A stretch of 46,508 nucleotides of DNA from Streptomyces sp. TRM64462 (GTDB lineage Bacteria > Actinomycetota > Actinomycetes > Streptomycetales > Streptomycetaceae): NCBI RefSeq assembly GCF_013362995.1, contig NZ_JABWDV010000345.1, positions 1 to 46,508 on the forward strand, written 5' to 3'. Within the stretch, counting starts at the first letter, position 1. Each line of letters begins with the position of its first letter. The notes under the pieces are model-generated. The model ran no database searches, had not been told where the DNA came from, and saw only the letters and a program-made list of their open reading frames with translations. Below are positions 1-7,719 of this stretch, piece by piece. Position numbers and translations under genes: made by a program.

Positions 1-1032
1 CAGGCCGCGGACCGCAGCCGGGAGCTGGTCACGCTCCTGGGGGCGACCCCGGAGGGCACCGACCGGGCCGAGCGGCTCGCCCACGAACTGGCCTGGCTCC
101 GCGACGACCACACCCGGGCGACCGCCCGCGTCACCGAACTCCACGCCCGCCTCACCCGCCTGCCCCCGGACCCACGCGACCACCACCCGGCCCCGCCCCG
201 ACACGAACCGCCCGGCACCGCCGCCCCGTCGGGCCCCTTCGGCCACGCGCACCCCGCCGAGCCCGCCGACCGCCCCGTACCCGACCGGGCAGTCGCAGGG
301 CGGCGGCGGCCGCGTGGGGCGCGGTACGCGTGGCTGGACGACGACGCGGACGCCGCGGCACCGGCACCGTCCCCGGAGGTGGGCGCCCTGCCCGGCCTGT
401 CGGGTGCCGCGGCGGGCCCGCGGGGTGCCCGGTTCGGCGGGGCCGACGCGCCGTCACCCGAGCCCGCCCCCGTCCCCGCGCCGGAGCCGGAACCCGGGCC
501 CGGTGACCGAGCCTCCGTCGCCCGCGCGGTCACCGCCCTCCAGGAGCTGCGCGCCCAGAGCCGTACCGGCGAGGCGCACGCGCTGCTCTGCGAGGCCGCC
601 CGGTGGCCGGCGCCACGGCTCCCGCTGCTCGCCGACGCGCTGCACGCCGCCGGGCTCGACGCCGACTGGGCCACCCTCCTGTGGGAGGCCGCGTCCCTGC
701 CGACCGACCGGCTCGCCGCGCTGGCCGGGGCGCTCGCCGGGGCGGGCCGGGGGAACGACGCCCGGCAGCTGCTGCGCCAGGGCGTGGCCCGGCCGGGCGA
801 GGACACCGCGGCGGCCGTCCTGGCCCTGCACGGGAACGGGCGGGACGCCGAGGCCCGTGCCCTGGTCGAGACGCTCGTCGACGCGCGGCCGCCCGAGGAC
901 GCCGCCCGCTTCGCCGCACAGTCCCCGGCCCGCCTCGTCCCGCAGGTCCTGGACGCCGTCCGGGCCGTGGCCCCCGCGCGCGAGCCCGCGTTCGTCCACG
1001 CCCTCCGGGTCGCGGGCCTGGTCGCCACCTGA
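1..1032 (+). CDS. Hypothetical coiled-coil / helical-repeat protein, 3' part only
   Basis: The reading frame is open from base 1 and ends at TGA 1030-1032, so the start lies outside the window; 343 residues are visible. The first 55 or so residues are heptad-like and charged (LVTLLGA, ELAWLRDD, VTELHARL), suggesting a coiled coil. A Pro/Ala-rich, low-complexity stretch follows (about residues 56-170). The last 170 residues are Ala/Leu-rich with regularly spaced short helices (LLCEAARW, LLADALHAAGL, LLWEAASL, LLRQGVARP), like a TPR- or HEAT-type alpha solenoid. I do not recognise a named family and see no catalytic motif, signal peptide or membrane segment in this part. A scaffold or regulatory role is only a guess. 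A 184-base gap separates it from the pyrimidine operon, so it is probably transcribed separately. Confidence 0.75.
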   Translation, partial: QAADRSRELVTLLGATPEGTDRAERLAHELAWLRDDHTRATARVTELHARLTRLPPDPRDHHPAPPRHEPPGTAAPSGPFGHAHPAEPADRPVPDRAVAGRRRPRGARYAWLDDDADAAAPAPSPEVGALPGLSGAAAGPRGARFGGADAPSPEPAPVPAPEPEPGPGDRASVARAVTALQELRAQSRTGEAHALLCEAARWPAPRLPLLADALHAAGLDADWATLLWEAASLPTDRLAALAGALAGAGRGNDARQLLRQGVARPGEDTAAAVLALHGNGRDAEARALVETLVDARPPEDAARFAAQSPARLVPQVLDAVRAVAPAREPAFVHALRVAGLVAT

Positions 1033-1159
1033 GCCACAGACACAGCGACCACAGACCGTTGTGGACCACTCGGGTACGAAAAATGATCGACTCCGGCGGT
1101 TAACAGCGGCGGTCTTGCCCCGGGATGTGACGAGGCTTACGTTCTCCTCCTACGTATCG

Positions 1160-1175
1160 CTCTACGTGCGTAGAG
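1160..1175. promoter_or_regulatory. Candidate operator: 7-bp inverted repeat before the pyrimidine operon
   Basis: CTCTACGTGCGTAGAG has perfect 7-bp arms (CTCTACG / CGTAGAG) around TG. The right half is repeated directly as TGCGTAGAGG at 1167-1176 and 1177-1186. It lies 42 bases upstream of the ATG at 1217, where a repressor could block the promoter of the nitrilase-aminotransferase-hydantoinase operon. A dimeric GntR/FadR- or PucR-type regulator would fit, but no regulator gene is adjacent, so the assignment is inference. Confidence 0.4.
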
Positions 1176-1216
1176 GTGCGTAGAGGCTCTCTGACGCCGT
1201 GCCGAAGGAGCAGCTC

Positions 1217-2059
1217 ATGTCCCAGACCGTGCGCGCCGCCCTCGTCCAGGCCACGTGGACCGGCGACACCGAATCGATGATCGCCAAACACGAGGAGCAC
1301 GCCCGCGCGGCGGCCGCCCAGGGCGCGCGGGTCATCGGCTTCCAAGAGGTCTTCAACGCCCCGTACTTCTGCCAGGTGCAGGACGCCGAGCACTACCGCT
1401 GGGCCGAGCCGGTCCCCGACGGGCCGACCGTCCGCCGCATGCAGGACCTGGCCCGCGAGACCGGCATGGTGATCGTGGTCCCCGTCTTCGAGGTCGAGGG
1501 CGCGGGCTTCTACTACAACACCGCGGCCGTCATCGACGCCGACGGCCGCTACCTGGGCAAGTACCGCAAGCACCACATCCCCCAGGTGAAGGGCTTCTGG
1601 GAGAAGTTCTACTTCAAACCCGGCAACCTCGGCTGGCCCGTCTTCGAGACCGCCGTCGGCAAGGTCGGCGTCTACATCTGCTACGACCGCCACTTCCCCG
1701 AGGGCTGGCGCCAACTCGGCCTCAACGGCGCTCAGTTGGTGTACAACCCGTCCGCCACCCACCGCGGCCTCTCCGCCTACCTGTGGCAGCTGGAACAGCC
1801 CGCCGCCGCCGTCGCCAACGAGTACTTCATCGCCGCCATCAACCGTGTCGGCCAGGAGGAGTACGGCGACAACGACTTCTACGGCACCAGCTACTTCGTC
1901 GACCCGCGCGGCCGCTTCGTCGGCGACGTCGCCTCCGACAAGGAGGAGGAACTCGTCGTCCGCGACCTCGACTTCGGCCTGATCGAGGAGGTACGGCAGC
2001 AGTGGGCGTTCTACCGGGACCGCCGCCCCGACGCGTACGAAGGCCTGGTGCAGCCGTGA
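1217..2059 (+). CDS. Nitrilase-family N-carbamoyl-beta-alanine amidohydrolase (beta-ureidopropionase-like)
   Basis: A 280-residue carbon-nitrogen hydrolase. The Glu-Lys-Cys triad of the family is visible: Glu44 in GFQEVFNAPYF, Lys118 in KYRKHHIP and Cys155 in YICYDRHFPEGWR. The family hydrolyses N-carbamoyl amino acids; beside a dihydropyrimidinase and a beta-alanine-type aminotransferase it most likely converts N-carbamoyl-beta-alanine to beta-alanine, CO2 and ammonia in the cytoplasm. The ATG at 1217 is chosen because AAGGAG (1205-1210) lies 6 bases upstream; an in-frame GTG at 1199 has no such site. The stop codon overlaps the GTG of the next gene, so the two are translationally coupled. 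An N-carbamoylputrescine amidase or hydantoin-derived carbamoylase remains possible from sequence alone. Confidence 0.88.
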   Translation: MSQTVRAALVQATWTGDTESMIAKHEEHARAAAAQGARVIGFQEVFNAPYFCQVQDAEHYRWAEPVPDGPTVRRMQDLARETGMVIVVPVFEVEGAGFYYNTAAVIDADGRYLGKYRKHHIPQVKGFWEKFYFKPGNLGWPVFETAVGKVGVYICYDRHFPEGWRQLGLNGAQLVYNPSATHRGLSAYLWQLEQPAAAVANEYFIAAINRVGQEEYGDNDFYGTSYFVDPRGRFVGDVASDKEEELVVRDLDFGLIEEVRQQWAFYRDRRPDAYEGLVQP

Positions 2060-3387
2060 ACAACCACCCCAACCACGCCAACCACGCCAACCGCGCCAAC
2101 CACCCCCACCGTCTCCACGACCGTCACAAGGCCGTGCTCCCCGACTGGCTCGCCCTCTACTACGAGACCCCCATCGAGATCACCCACGGCGAGGGCCGCC
2201 ACGTCTGGGACGCCGACGGCAACCGCTACCTCGACTTCTTCGGCGGCATCCTCACCACCATGACCGCCCACGCGCTCCCCGAGGTCACCAAGGCCGTCAG
2301 CGAACAGGCCGGGCGGATCATCCACAGCTCGACCCTCTACCTCAACCGCCCGATGATCGAGCTGGCCGAGCGCATCGCCGCCCTGTCCGGCATCCCCGAC
2401 GCCCGCGTCTTCTTCACCACCTCCGGCACCGAGGCCAACGACACGGCGCTCCTCCTCGCCACCGCGTACCGCCGCACCCAGCAGATCCTGGCGATGCGCA
2501 ACAGCTACCACGGGCGCTCCTTCTCCACCGTGTCCGTCACGGGCAACAGGACCTGGGCCACCACCACCCTCTCCCCGCTGCGCACCCTGTACGCGCACGG
2601 CGCCGTCCGCACCCGCGGCCCCTTCGCGCACCTCTCCGACGCGGACTTCACCGCCGCCTGCGTGGCCGACCTGGAGGACCTGCTCGGACAGACCGGCGAC
2701 GTCGCCGCGCTCATCGCCGAACCCGTCCAGGGCGTCGGCGGCTTCACCGCACCGCCCGACGGCCTGTACGCCGCGTTCCGCGAGGTCCTGTCCCGGCACG
2801 GCATCCTGTGGATCAGCGACGAGGTGCAGACCGGCTGGGGCCGCACCGGCGAGCACTTCTGGGGCTGGCAGGCACACGCCGCGAGCGGCCCGCCCGACAT
2901 GCTCACCTTCGCCAAGGGCATCGGCAACGGCATGTCGATCGGCGGAGTCGTCGCCCGCGCCGACGTCATGAACTGCCTCACCGCCCACTCGATCTCCACC
3001 TTCGGCGGCTCCCCGGTCACCATGGCCGCCGGCCTCGCCAACCTCGCGTACCTCCTCGAACACGACCTCCAGGGCAACGCCCGCCGGGTCGGCGGCCTCC
3101 TCATCGAACGGCTCCGCGCCATCGGCGCCGGCCACGCCCTCGTACGCGAGGTACGCGGCCGCGGCCTGATGATCGGCATCGAACTGGCCGACCCGCGCAC
3201 CGGCGCGGCAGCGCCCGATGCGGCGGCCGCCGTCATGGAGGCGGCCCGGGCCCGCGGCCTGCTCATCGGCAAGGGCGGCGGCCACAGCACCAGCGTCCTG
3301 CGGATCGCCCCGCCGATGTCGCTGACCGTCGCCGAGGCCGAGGAAGGCGCCGCCCTCCTCGAACAGGCCCTCCGCACCGTCCAGTAA
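2056..3387 (+). CDS. Class III PLP-dependent aminotransferase (probably beta-alanine/omega-amino acid)
   Basis: A 443-residue fold-type I transaminase. Visible are the start of the large domain (HVWDADGNRYLDFFGG), the PLP-contact region TSGTEAND (about 122-129), Asp255 in ISDEVQTGWGRTGEHF and the Schiff-base Lys287 in DMLTFAKGIGNG. In this operon it would move the amino group of beta-alanine (or 3-aminoisobutyrate) to pyruvate or 2-oxoglutarate, giving malonate or methylmalonate semialdehyde. The start is GTG 2056, overlapping the upstream stop; no ATG is available before the conserved core. The N-terminus is odd: about 24 residues made of Asn-His/Ala repeats (NHANHANRANHPH) encoded by an AACCACGCC-like tandem repeat. 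This looks like a recent extension, because the catalytic core begins near HKAVLPDWL. Confidence 0.88.
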   Translation: MNNHPNHANHANRANHPHRLHDRHKAVLPDWLALYYETPIEITHGEGRHVWDADGNRYLDFFGGILTTMTAHALPEVTKAVSEQAGRIIHSSTLYLNRPMIELAERIAALSGIPDARVFFTTSGTEANDTALLLATAYRRTQQILAMRNSYHGRSFSTVSVTGNRTWATTTLSPLRTLYAHGAVRTRGPFAHLSDADFTAACVADLEDLLGQTGDVAALIAEPVQGVGGFTAPPDGLYAAFREVLSRHGILWISDEVQTGWGRTGEHFWGWQAHAASGPPDMLTFAKGIGNGMSIGGVVARADVMNCLTAHSISTFGGSPVTMAAGLANLAYLLEHDLQGNARRVGGLLIERLRAIGAGHALVREVRGRGLMIGIELADPRTGAAAPDAAAAVMEAARARGLLIGKGGGHSTSVLRIAPPMSLTVAEAEEGAALLEQALRTVQ

Positions 3388-3416
3388 CGGAACACACCCA
3401 AGGGGGCCGACGACCC

Positions 3417-4820
3417 ATGACCACCCGCACCCTCGTCCGTGGCGGCCTCGTCATCACCGCCGCCGAGGAGACCCACGCCGACGTCCTCATCGAGGACGGC
3501 CGCATCGCCGCGCTCGCCGCACACGGCAGCAGCGCCGCCGACGCCTGGACCGCCGACCGCACCATCGACGCCACCGGCAAGTACGTCATCCCGGGCGGCG
3601 TCGACGCCCACACCCACATGGAGCTGCCCTTCGGCGGCACCTTCGCGTCCGACGACTTCGAGACCGGCACGCGCGCCGCCGCCTGGGGCGGCACCACCAC
3701 CATCGTCGACTTCGCCGTCCAGACCGTCGGCCACACCCTCCGCGAAGGCCTCGACGCCTGGCACGCCAAGGCCGACGCCAAGTGCGCCATCGACTACGCC
3801 TTCCACATGATCCTCTCCGACGTCGACGAGTCGTCGCTCAAGGAGATGGACCTGCTGGTGGAGGAGGGCGTCACCAGCTTCAAGCTGTTCATGGCGTACC
3901 CCGGCGTCTTCTACAGCGACGACGGCCGGATCCTGCGTGCCATGCAGCGCTCCGCCCTCAACGGCGGGCTCATCATGATGCACGCCGAGAACGGCATCGC
4001 CATCGACGTGCTCGTCGAGCAGGCTCTGGCCCGCGGCGAGACCGACCCGCGCTACCACGGCGAGGTCCGCAAGGTCCTGCTGGAGGCCGAGGCCACGCAC
4101 CGCGCCATCCAGCTCGCGCGGGTGGCCGGCGCGCCCCTCTACGTCGTGCACGTGTCGGCCGATGAGGCCGTCGCTGAGCTGGCCGCCGCCCGCGACAAGG
4201 GGTTGCCGGTCTTCGGCGAGACCTGCCCGCAGTACCTGTTCCTGTCCACCGACAACCTCGCCGAGCCCGGCTTCGAGGGCGCCAAGTACGTGTGCAGCAC
4301 GCCGCTGCGGCCGCGCGAGCACCAGGCGGCGCTGTGGCGGGGGCTGCGCACCAACGACCTCCAGGTGGTGTCCACGGACCACTGCCCGTTCTGCTTCGTC
4401 GGCCAGAAGGAGCTGGGCCGCGGCGACTTCTCGAAGATTCCCAACGGGCTCCCGGGCGTGGAGAACCGCATGGACCTCCTCCACCAGGCGGTCGTGGACG
4501 GGCACATCTCGCGCCGCCGCTGGATCGAGATCGCCTGCGCCACCCCCGCCCGGATGTTCGGCCTCTACCCGAAGAAGGGCACCATCGCGCCCGGCGCCGA
4601 CGCCGACCTCGTCGTCTACGACCCGCACACCACGCAGACGCTGTCCGCCGAGACCCACCACATGAACGTCGACTACTCGGCGTACGAGGGGAGGACGGTC
4701 ACCGGGCAGGTCGAGACCGTCCTGTCGCGCGGCGAGCTCGTCATCGACCGCCGCACGTACACGGGCCGCGCCGGGCACGGCGTGTACACGCCCCGCTCCA
4801 CGTGCCAGTACCTGAACTGA
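3417..4820 (+). CDS. hydA: Dihydropyrimidinase / D-hydantoinase
   Basis: A 467-residue cyclic amidohydrolase. The binuclear-metal ligands are in place: His65 and His67 (DAHTHMELP), carboxylated Lys156 (SFKLFMAYPG), His189 (MMHAENG), His245 (YVVHVSADE) and Asp321 (STDHCPF). The substrate-loop landmark KIPNGLPGVENR is also present. The enzyme opens the ring of dihydrouracil, dihydrothymine or 5-substituted hydantoins to N-carbamoyl amino acids, the substrate of the nitrilase two genes upstream. The length is usual for the family. The ATG at 3417 follows an AGGGGG site (3401-3406), 29 bases after the aminotransferase stop, so one transcript is likely. Sequence alone does not tell uracil from hydantoin preference. 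Confidence 0.92.
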   Translation: MTTRTLVRGGLVITAAEETHADVLIEDGRIAALAAHGSSAADAWTADRTIDATGKYVIPGGVDAHTHMELPFGGTFASDDFETGTRAAAWGGTTTIVDFAVQTVGHTLREGLDAWHAKADAKCAIDYAFHMILSDVDESSLKEMDLLVEEGVTSFKLFMAYPGVFYSDDGRILRAMQRSALNGGLIMMHAENGIAIDVLVEQALARGETDPRYHGEVRKVLLEAEATHRAIQLARVAGAPLYVVHVSADEAVAELAAARDKGLPVFGETCPQYLFLSTDNLAEPGFEGAKYVCSTPLRPREHQAALWRGLRTNDLQVVSTDHCPFCFVGQKELGRGDFSKIPNGLPGVENRMDLLHQAVVDGHISRRRWIEIACATPARMFGLYPKKGTIAPGADADLVVYDPHTTQTLSAETHHMNVDYSAYEGRTVTGQVETVLSRGELVIDRRTYTGRAGHGVYTPRSTCQYLN

Positions 4821-4831
4821 GGAGGTCCCGT

Positions 4832-5833
4832 ATGGACTTCGGACTCGTCCTGCAGACCGATCCGCCCGCCTCCGAGGTCGTCGGCCTGATGCGGCGCGCC
4901 GAGCGCAACGGCTTCCGCTACGGCTGGACGTTCGACTCGGCCGTGCTGTGGCAGGAGCCGTTCGTCATCTACAGCCAGATCCTCGAACACACCACGAAGC
5001 TGCACGTCGGCCCCATGGTCACCAACCCGGGGACGAGAACCTGGGAGGTGACCGCCTCCACCTTCGCCACCCTCAACGACATGTACGGCAACCGCACGGT
5101 GTGCGGCATCGGGCGCGGCGACTCCGCGATGCGCGTCGCGGGCCGCAAGCCCAACACGCTGGCCCGGCTCGGTGAGGCCATCGACGTCATCCGCGACTTG
5201 GCGGAGGGCCGCGAGGCGGTCGTCGACGGCAACACCGTCCGCATCCCGTGGATCCGGAACGGCAGACTGCCGGTGTGGATGGCCGCGTACGGGCCCAAGG
5301 CGCTCGCGCTCGCCGGGCGCAAGGCCGACGGGTTCATCCTCCAGCTCGCCGACCCGTACCTGACCGAGTGGATGGTCAAGGCGGTACGGACGGCCGCCGA
5401 GGAGGCCGGCCGTGACCCCGCGTCCGTCACGATCTGCGTCGCCGCGCCCGCGTACGTGAGCGACGACCTGGCCCACGCCCGCGAGCAGTGCCGCTGGTTC
5501 GGCGGCATGGTCGGCAACCATGTCGCGGACCTCGTCGGCCGGTACGGGGAGCACTCCGACCTGGTGCCCGAGGCCCTCACGGCGTACATCAAGGGGCGTC
5601 AGGGCTACGACTACAGCCACCACGGCCGCGCCGGGAACCCGTCAACGGACTTCGTCCCGGACGAGATCGTCGACCGTTTCTGCCTCCTCGGCCCGGCATC
5701 GGCGCACATCGAGAAGCTGCGGCGGCTGCGGGACCTCGGGGTCGACCAGTTCGCGGTGTACGCCATGCACGACGCGAAGGAGGCCACGATCGACGCGTAC
5801 GGCTCCGGGATCATCCCGGCCCTCGGAAGGTGA
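4832..5833 (+). CDS. LLM-class flavin/F420-dependent oxidoreductase (TIGR03842-like)
   Basis: A 333-residue bacterial-luciferase-like TIM barrel. Family landmarks are the N-terminal MDFGLVLQTDPP strand, WTFDSAVLWQEPF, GPMVTNPGTRTWEVTAS, GIGRGDSAMRVAGRKP and AAYGPKALALAGRKADGFI. Proteins of this type (remembered as the CPS_4043-like LLM group) recur beside dihydropyrimidinases in actinobacteria, but the substrate is not established to my knowledge, and the cofactor could be F420 or FMN. The ATG at 4832 has GGAGG at 4821-4825, starting right after the hydA stop, so it belongs to the operon. No dihydropyrimidine dehydrogenase is seen in the window; this protein may supply an oxidoreductive step, which is inference. 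A decayed copy of its last 23 codons lies at 15783-15851. Confidence 0.85.
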   Translation: MDFGLVLQTDPPASEVVGLMRRAERNGFRYGWTFDSAVLWQEPFVIYSQILEHTTKLHVGPMVTNPGTRTWEVTASTFATLNDMYGNRTVCGIGRGDSAMRVAGRKPNTLARLGEAIDVIRDLAEGREAVVDGNTVRIPWIRNGRLPVWMAAYGPKALALAGRKADGFILQLADPYLTEWMVKAVRTAAEEAGRDPASVTICVAAPAYVSDDLAHAREQCRWFGGMVGNHVADLVGRYGEHSDLVPEALTAYIKGRQGYDYSHHGRAGNPSTDFVPDEIVDRFCLLGPASAHIEKLRRLRDLGVDQFAVYAMHDAKEATIDAYGSGIIPALGR

Positions 5834-5841
5834 TGCGCTGA

Positions 5842-5872
5842 GCGACGGTCTTGAAGACGCTCCTCCCGTCGC
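5842..5872. terminator. Possible bidirectional terminator between convergent genes
   Basis: GCGACGG (5842-5848) pairs with CCGTCGC (5866-5872) across a 17-base loop. It sits in the 46-base gap between the convergent stops of the LLM oxidoreductase and the methyltransferase. There is no T-run, which is common in high-GC actinobacteria. The stem is short, so confidence is modest. Confidence 0.35.
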
Positions 5873-5879
5873 GGGCTCC

Positions 5880-6713
5880 TCACGGCAGCCGTAGGAGGCA
5901 GAGGCGGTACTCCTCGACCTGCGGAAGGCGCTGTGCGGCGAGCCCGGCGAGCATGGCCTGGTAATCGGAAGGCAGCTCGTCGTACATCTGCGGGGGCAGG
6001 CTGCTGAGCGTGTGGGAGGCCACCATCCGCGTCCCCGGGTGCCATCGCACGACGCCGGCGGGGTCCGGGCACTCCCACCGCATCCGCGCTTCCACCTTGC
6101 TCAGCCCGTCGTGGGTGTCCTGGGCCCTGACGATCGCCGGGCCGGCGGTGTCCAGGGCCAGCAGCGAGCCGGGGAAACGCGTGGAGATCAGGTCCACGAC
6201 GTGCCGTACCCCGGTCTCGTCCAGGAAGGGGAGCACCGCCTCGGCGCTGAAGAAGTACGGGCCGTGGGCGGCCGCGGCCACGTCCGCAGTCCAGGAGTCG
6301 TCGGTCACGGAAGCGGCGATCATCCTGCGGCGCGGCTCGTCGCGGAAGAACGTGCGGCGCAGGGCGATGACGTCGGGCAGGTCGAGGTCGAACCAGTGGG
6401 CGCGGCCGTTGTCGACGCGCTCGAAGCGGGTGTTGAGCCCCGTACCGAGCTCGACGACCGTGCCGCTCGGGTGTTCCTCGAGGAAGTCGCCGACCCATCG
6501 GTCGAACAGGGCGGTGCGCAGCACCGTGCCGATGAGGCTCGGCAGGTTCTCGAAGCGCGTGAAGTCGTACGGGAGGGACGCCGCGATCTCCTCAGCCCGC
6601 GGGTCGCGCAGCGCCGCCTCCTCCTTGCGGTTCTCGACGGCCCGGCCGTACAGCGGAATGAGAAGGGTCTCCTGGACGGTGCCCAGGTCCAGGCGTGCAT
6701 GTCGTTCCGTCAT
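5880..6713 (-). CDS. Class I SAM-dependent methyltransferase, leucine carboxyl methyltransferase (LCM) family
   Basis: A 277-residue protein with the SAM-binding loop VVELGTGLNTRFERVD (about 86-101), the following acidic motif WFDLDLPDVIALRR (107-120), and the LCM/Tcm-P-like features PYFFSAEAVLPFLDE and LLALDTAGPA. In this family (PF04072) members methylate carboxyl or hydroxyl groups of polyketides and other small molecules; the substrate here is unknown. The start is the ATG at 6713, preceded by a GAGGGG site; the frame is open further upstream but without conserved sequence. It lies downstream of the zinc transporter operon but beyond a strong terminator hairpin (6744-6786), so it is probably its own unit. 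Nothing in the sequence ties it to zinc. Confidence 0.8.
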   Translation of the reverse strand: MTERHARLDLGTVQETLLIPLYGRAVENRKEEAALRDPRAEEIAASLPYDFTRFENLPSLIGTVLRTALFDRWVGDFLEEHPSGTVVELGTGLNTRFERVDNGRAHWFDLDLPDVIALRRTFFRDEPRRRMIAASVTDDSWTADVAAAAHGPYFFSAEAVLPFLDETGVRHVVDLISTRFPGSLLALDTAGPAIVRAQDTHDGLSKVEARMRWECPDPAGVVRWHPGTRMVASHTLSSLPPQMYDELPSDYQAMLAGLAAQRLPQVEEYRLCLLRLP

Positions 6714-6743
6714 GGCGGTCCCCTCGTTCGTGTCGCGTACGTT

Positions 6744-6786
6744 CCGGGCCGGGCAGTGCCGTGGCTGCGACCACTGCCCGGCCCGG
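6744..6786 (-). terminator. Intrinsic terminator of the zinc ABC transporter operon
   Basis: A perfect 15-bp stem, CCGGGCCGGGCAGTG (6744-6758) with CACTGCCCGGCCCGG (6772-6786), and a 13-base loop. It starts 34 bases past the permease stop codon on the minus strand and before the methyltransferase start at 6713. There is no U-tract, but such long GC stems act as terminators in Streptomyces. Confidence 0.7.
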
Positions 6787-6819
6787 GGTCTTCTCACGTT
6801 CACCGGCCGCTGGCCGGCG

Positions 6820-7719
6820 TCAGCCGCTCCCCGCGCCGGCTCCGGCGGCACCGGCGGCGCCGGCGGCGCCGGCCCGTGGACGCAGTCGCGCCACCAGCCC
6901 GTGCCGCGGGGCCACCAGCCATGCCACGGCGAAGAAGCCGGTGAGCACTACGACGATCGAGCCGCCGGCGGCGAGGTCGTACGCGTAGCTGACGTACAGC
7001 CCGCCCAGACTGCCCACGCCGCCGAACGCGGAGGCCAGCACTGTCATCGCCCACAGCCGTTCGGTCAGCAGCCGGGCCGTGGCCGCCGGCGTGATCAGCA
7101 GGGCCAGGACCAGGACGTTGCCGACCGCTTCCAGCGACATCACGATGGTGACGGTCACGATGATGTACAGCGTCAGGTCGAGGCGGAGGACCGGCAGGCC
7201 GGCGGCGCGGGCCGTCTCGCGGTCGAGGCTGACGGCCACGAGCTCCTTGCGCAGGGCCAGGATGACGGCGACGAGCACCGCGCCGACACCGGCGACGCGC
7301 CAGACGTCGGACGAGTCGACGGCGAGGACCTGGCCGAACAGGAAGGACGACAGGTCGGTCGTCCAGCTGTCGCGTGTCGACACGAGGACGATGCCGAGGC
7401 CGAAGGCGAAGGCGAAGAAGACACCGATGACGGTGTCCTCCTTGAGCCGCCGGTTCTGTGAGACCAGGGCGATCAGGACCGCGGTGGTCACACCGGCCGC
7501 CGCCCCGCCGAGGAGGAGGTTGCCCTCGAAGGCGTACGCGAGGGCCACGCCGGGGAACGCGGAATGCGCGACCGCGTCCCCGATGAAGGCCATGCCGCGC
7601 AGGACGACGTACACGCCCACCACGCCGCACACCACGCCGATGACGGCGGCGACCAGGAAGGCGCGCTGCATGAACGGCAGTTGCCAGGGGTCGGTGAGAA
7701 ACGACAGCAGCCCCGTCAT
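6820..7719 (-). CDS. Metal ABC transporter permease, anchored-repeat type (ZnuB/MntB-like)
   Basis: A 299-residue inner-membrane permease of the ABC-3 family, with about eight hydrophobic segments from residue 18 to about 270 and the family motif GMAFIGDAVAHSAFPGVALAY, whose His/Asp residues line the metal path in ZnuB/MntB relatives. It should carry Zn2+ (or Mn2+) inward with the adjacent ATPase. The C-terminus is a short Arg/Ala/Gly tail. The start ATG at 7719 overlaps the TGA of the ATPase gene (ATGA), so expression is coupled. The neighbouring repeat proteins and Zur site make it the permease of the 'anchored repeat' ABC class (remembered as TIGR03770). Zinc specificity is inferred from the Zur context. 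Confidence 0.85.
   Translation of the reverse strand: MTGLLSFLTDPWQLPFMQRAFLVAAVIGVVCGVVGVYVVLRGMAFIGDAVAHSAFPGVALAYAFEGNLLLGGAAAGVTTAVLIALVSQNRRLKEDTVIGVFFAFAFGLGIVLVSTRDSWTTDLSSFLFGQVLAVDSSDVWRVAGVGAVLVAVILALRKELVAVSLDRETARAAGLPVLRLDLTLYIIVTVTIVMSLEAVGNVLVLALLITPAATARLLTERLWAMTVLASAFGGVGSLGGLYVSYAYDLAAGGSIVVVLTGFFAVAWLVAPRHGLVARLRPRAGAAGAAGAAGAGAGSG

Noticed and set aside
2505..4778. Long open frame on the minus strand (757 codons) opposite aminotransferase and hydA
   Set aside because: It is the antisense shadow of two genes with complete catalytic motifs; the translation is low-complexity and has no recognisable domain. High GC makes such frames common.
5880..6713. Methyltransferase considered as part of the zinc relay
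   Set aside because: A strong terminator separates it from the operon and its family has no metal-transport role; adjacency is the only link.
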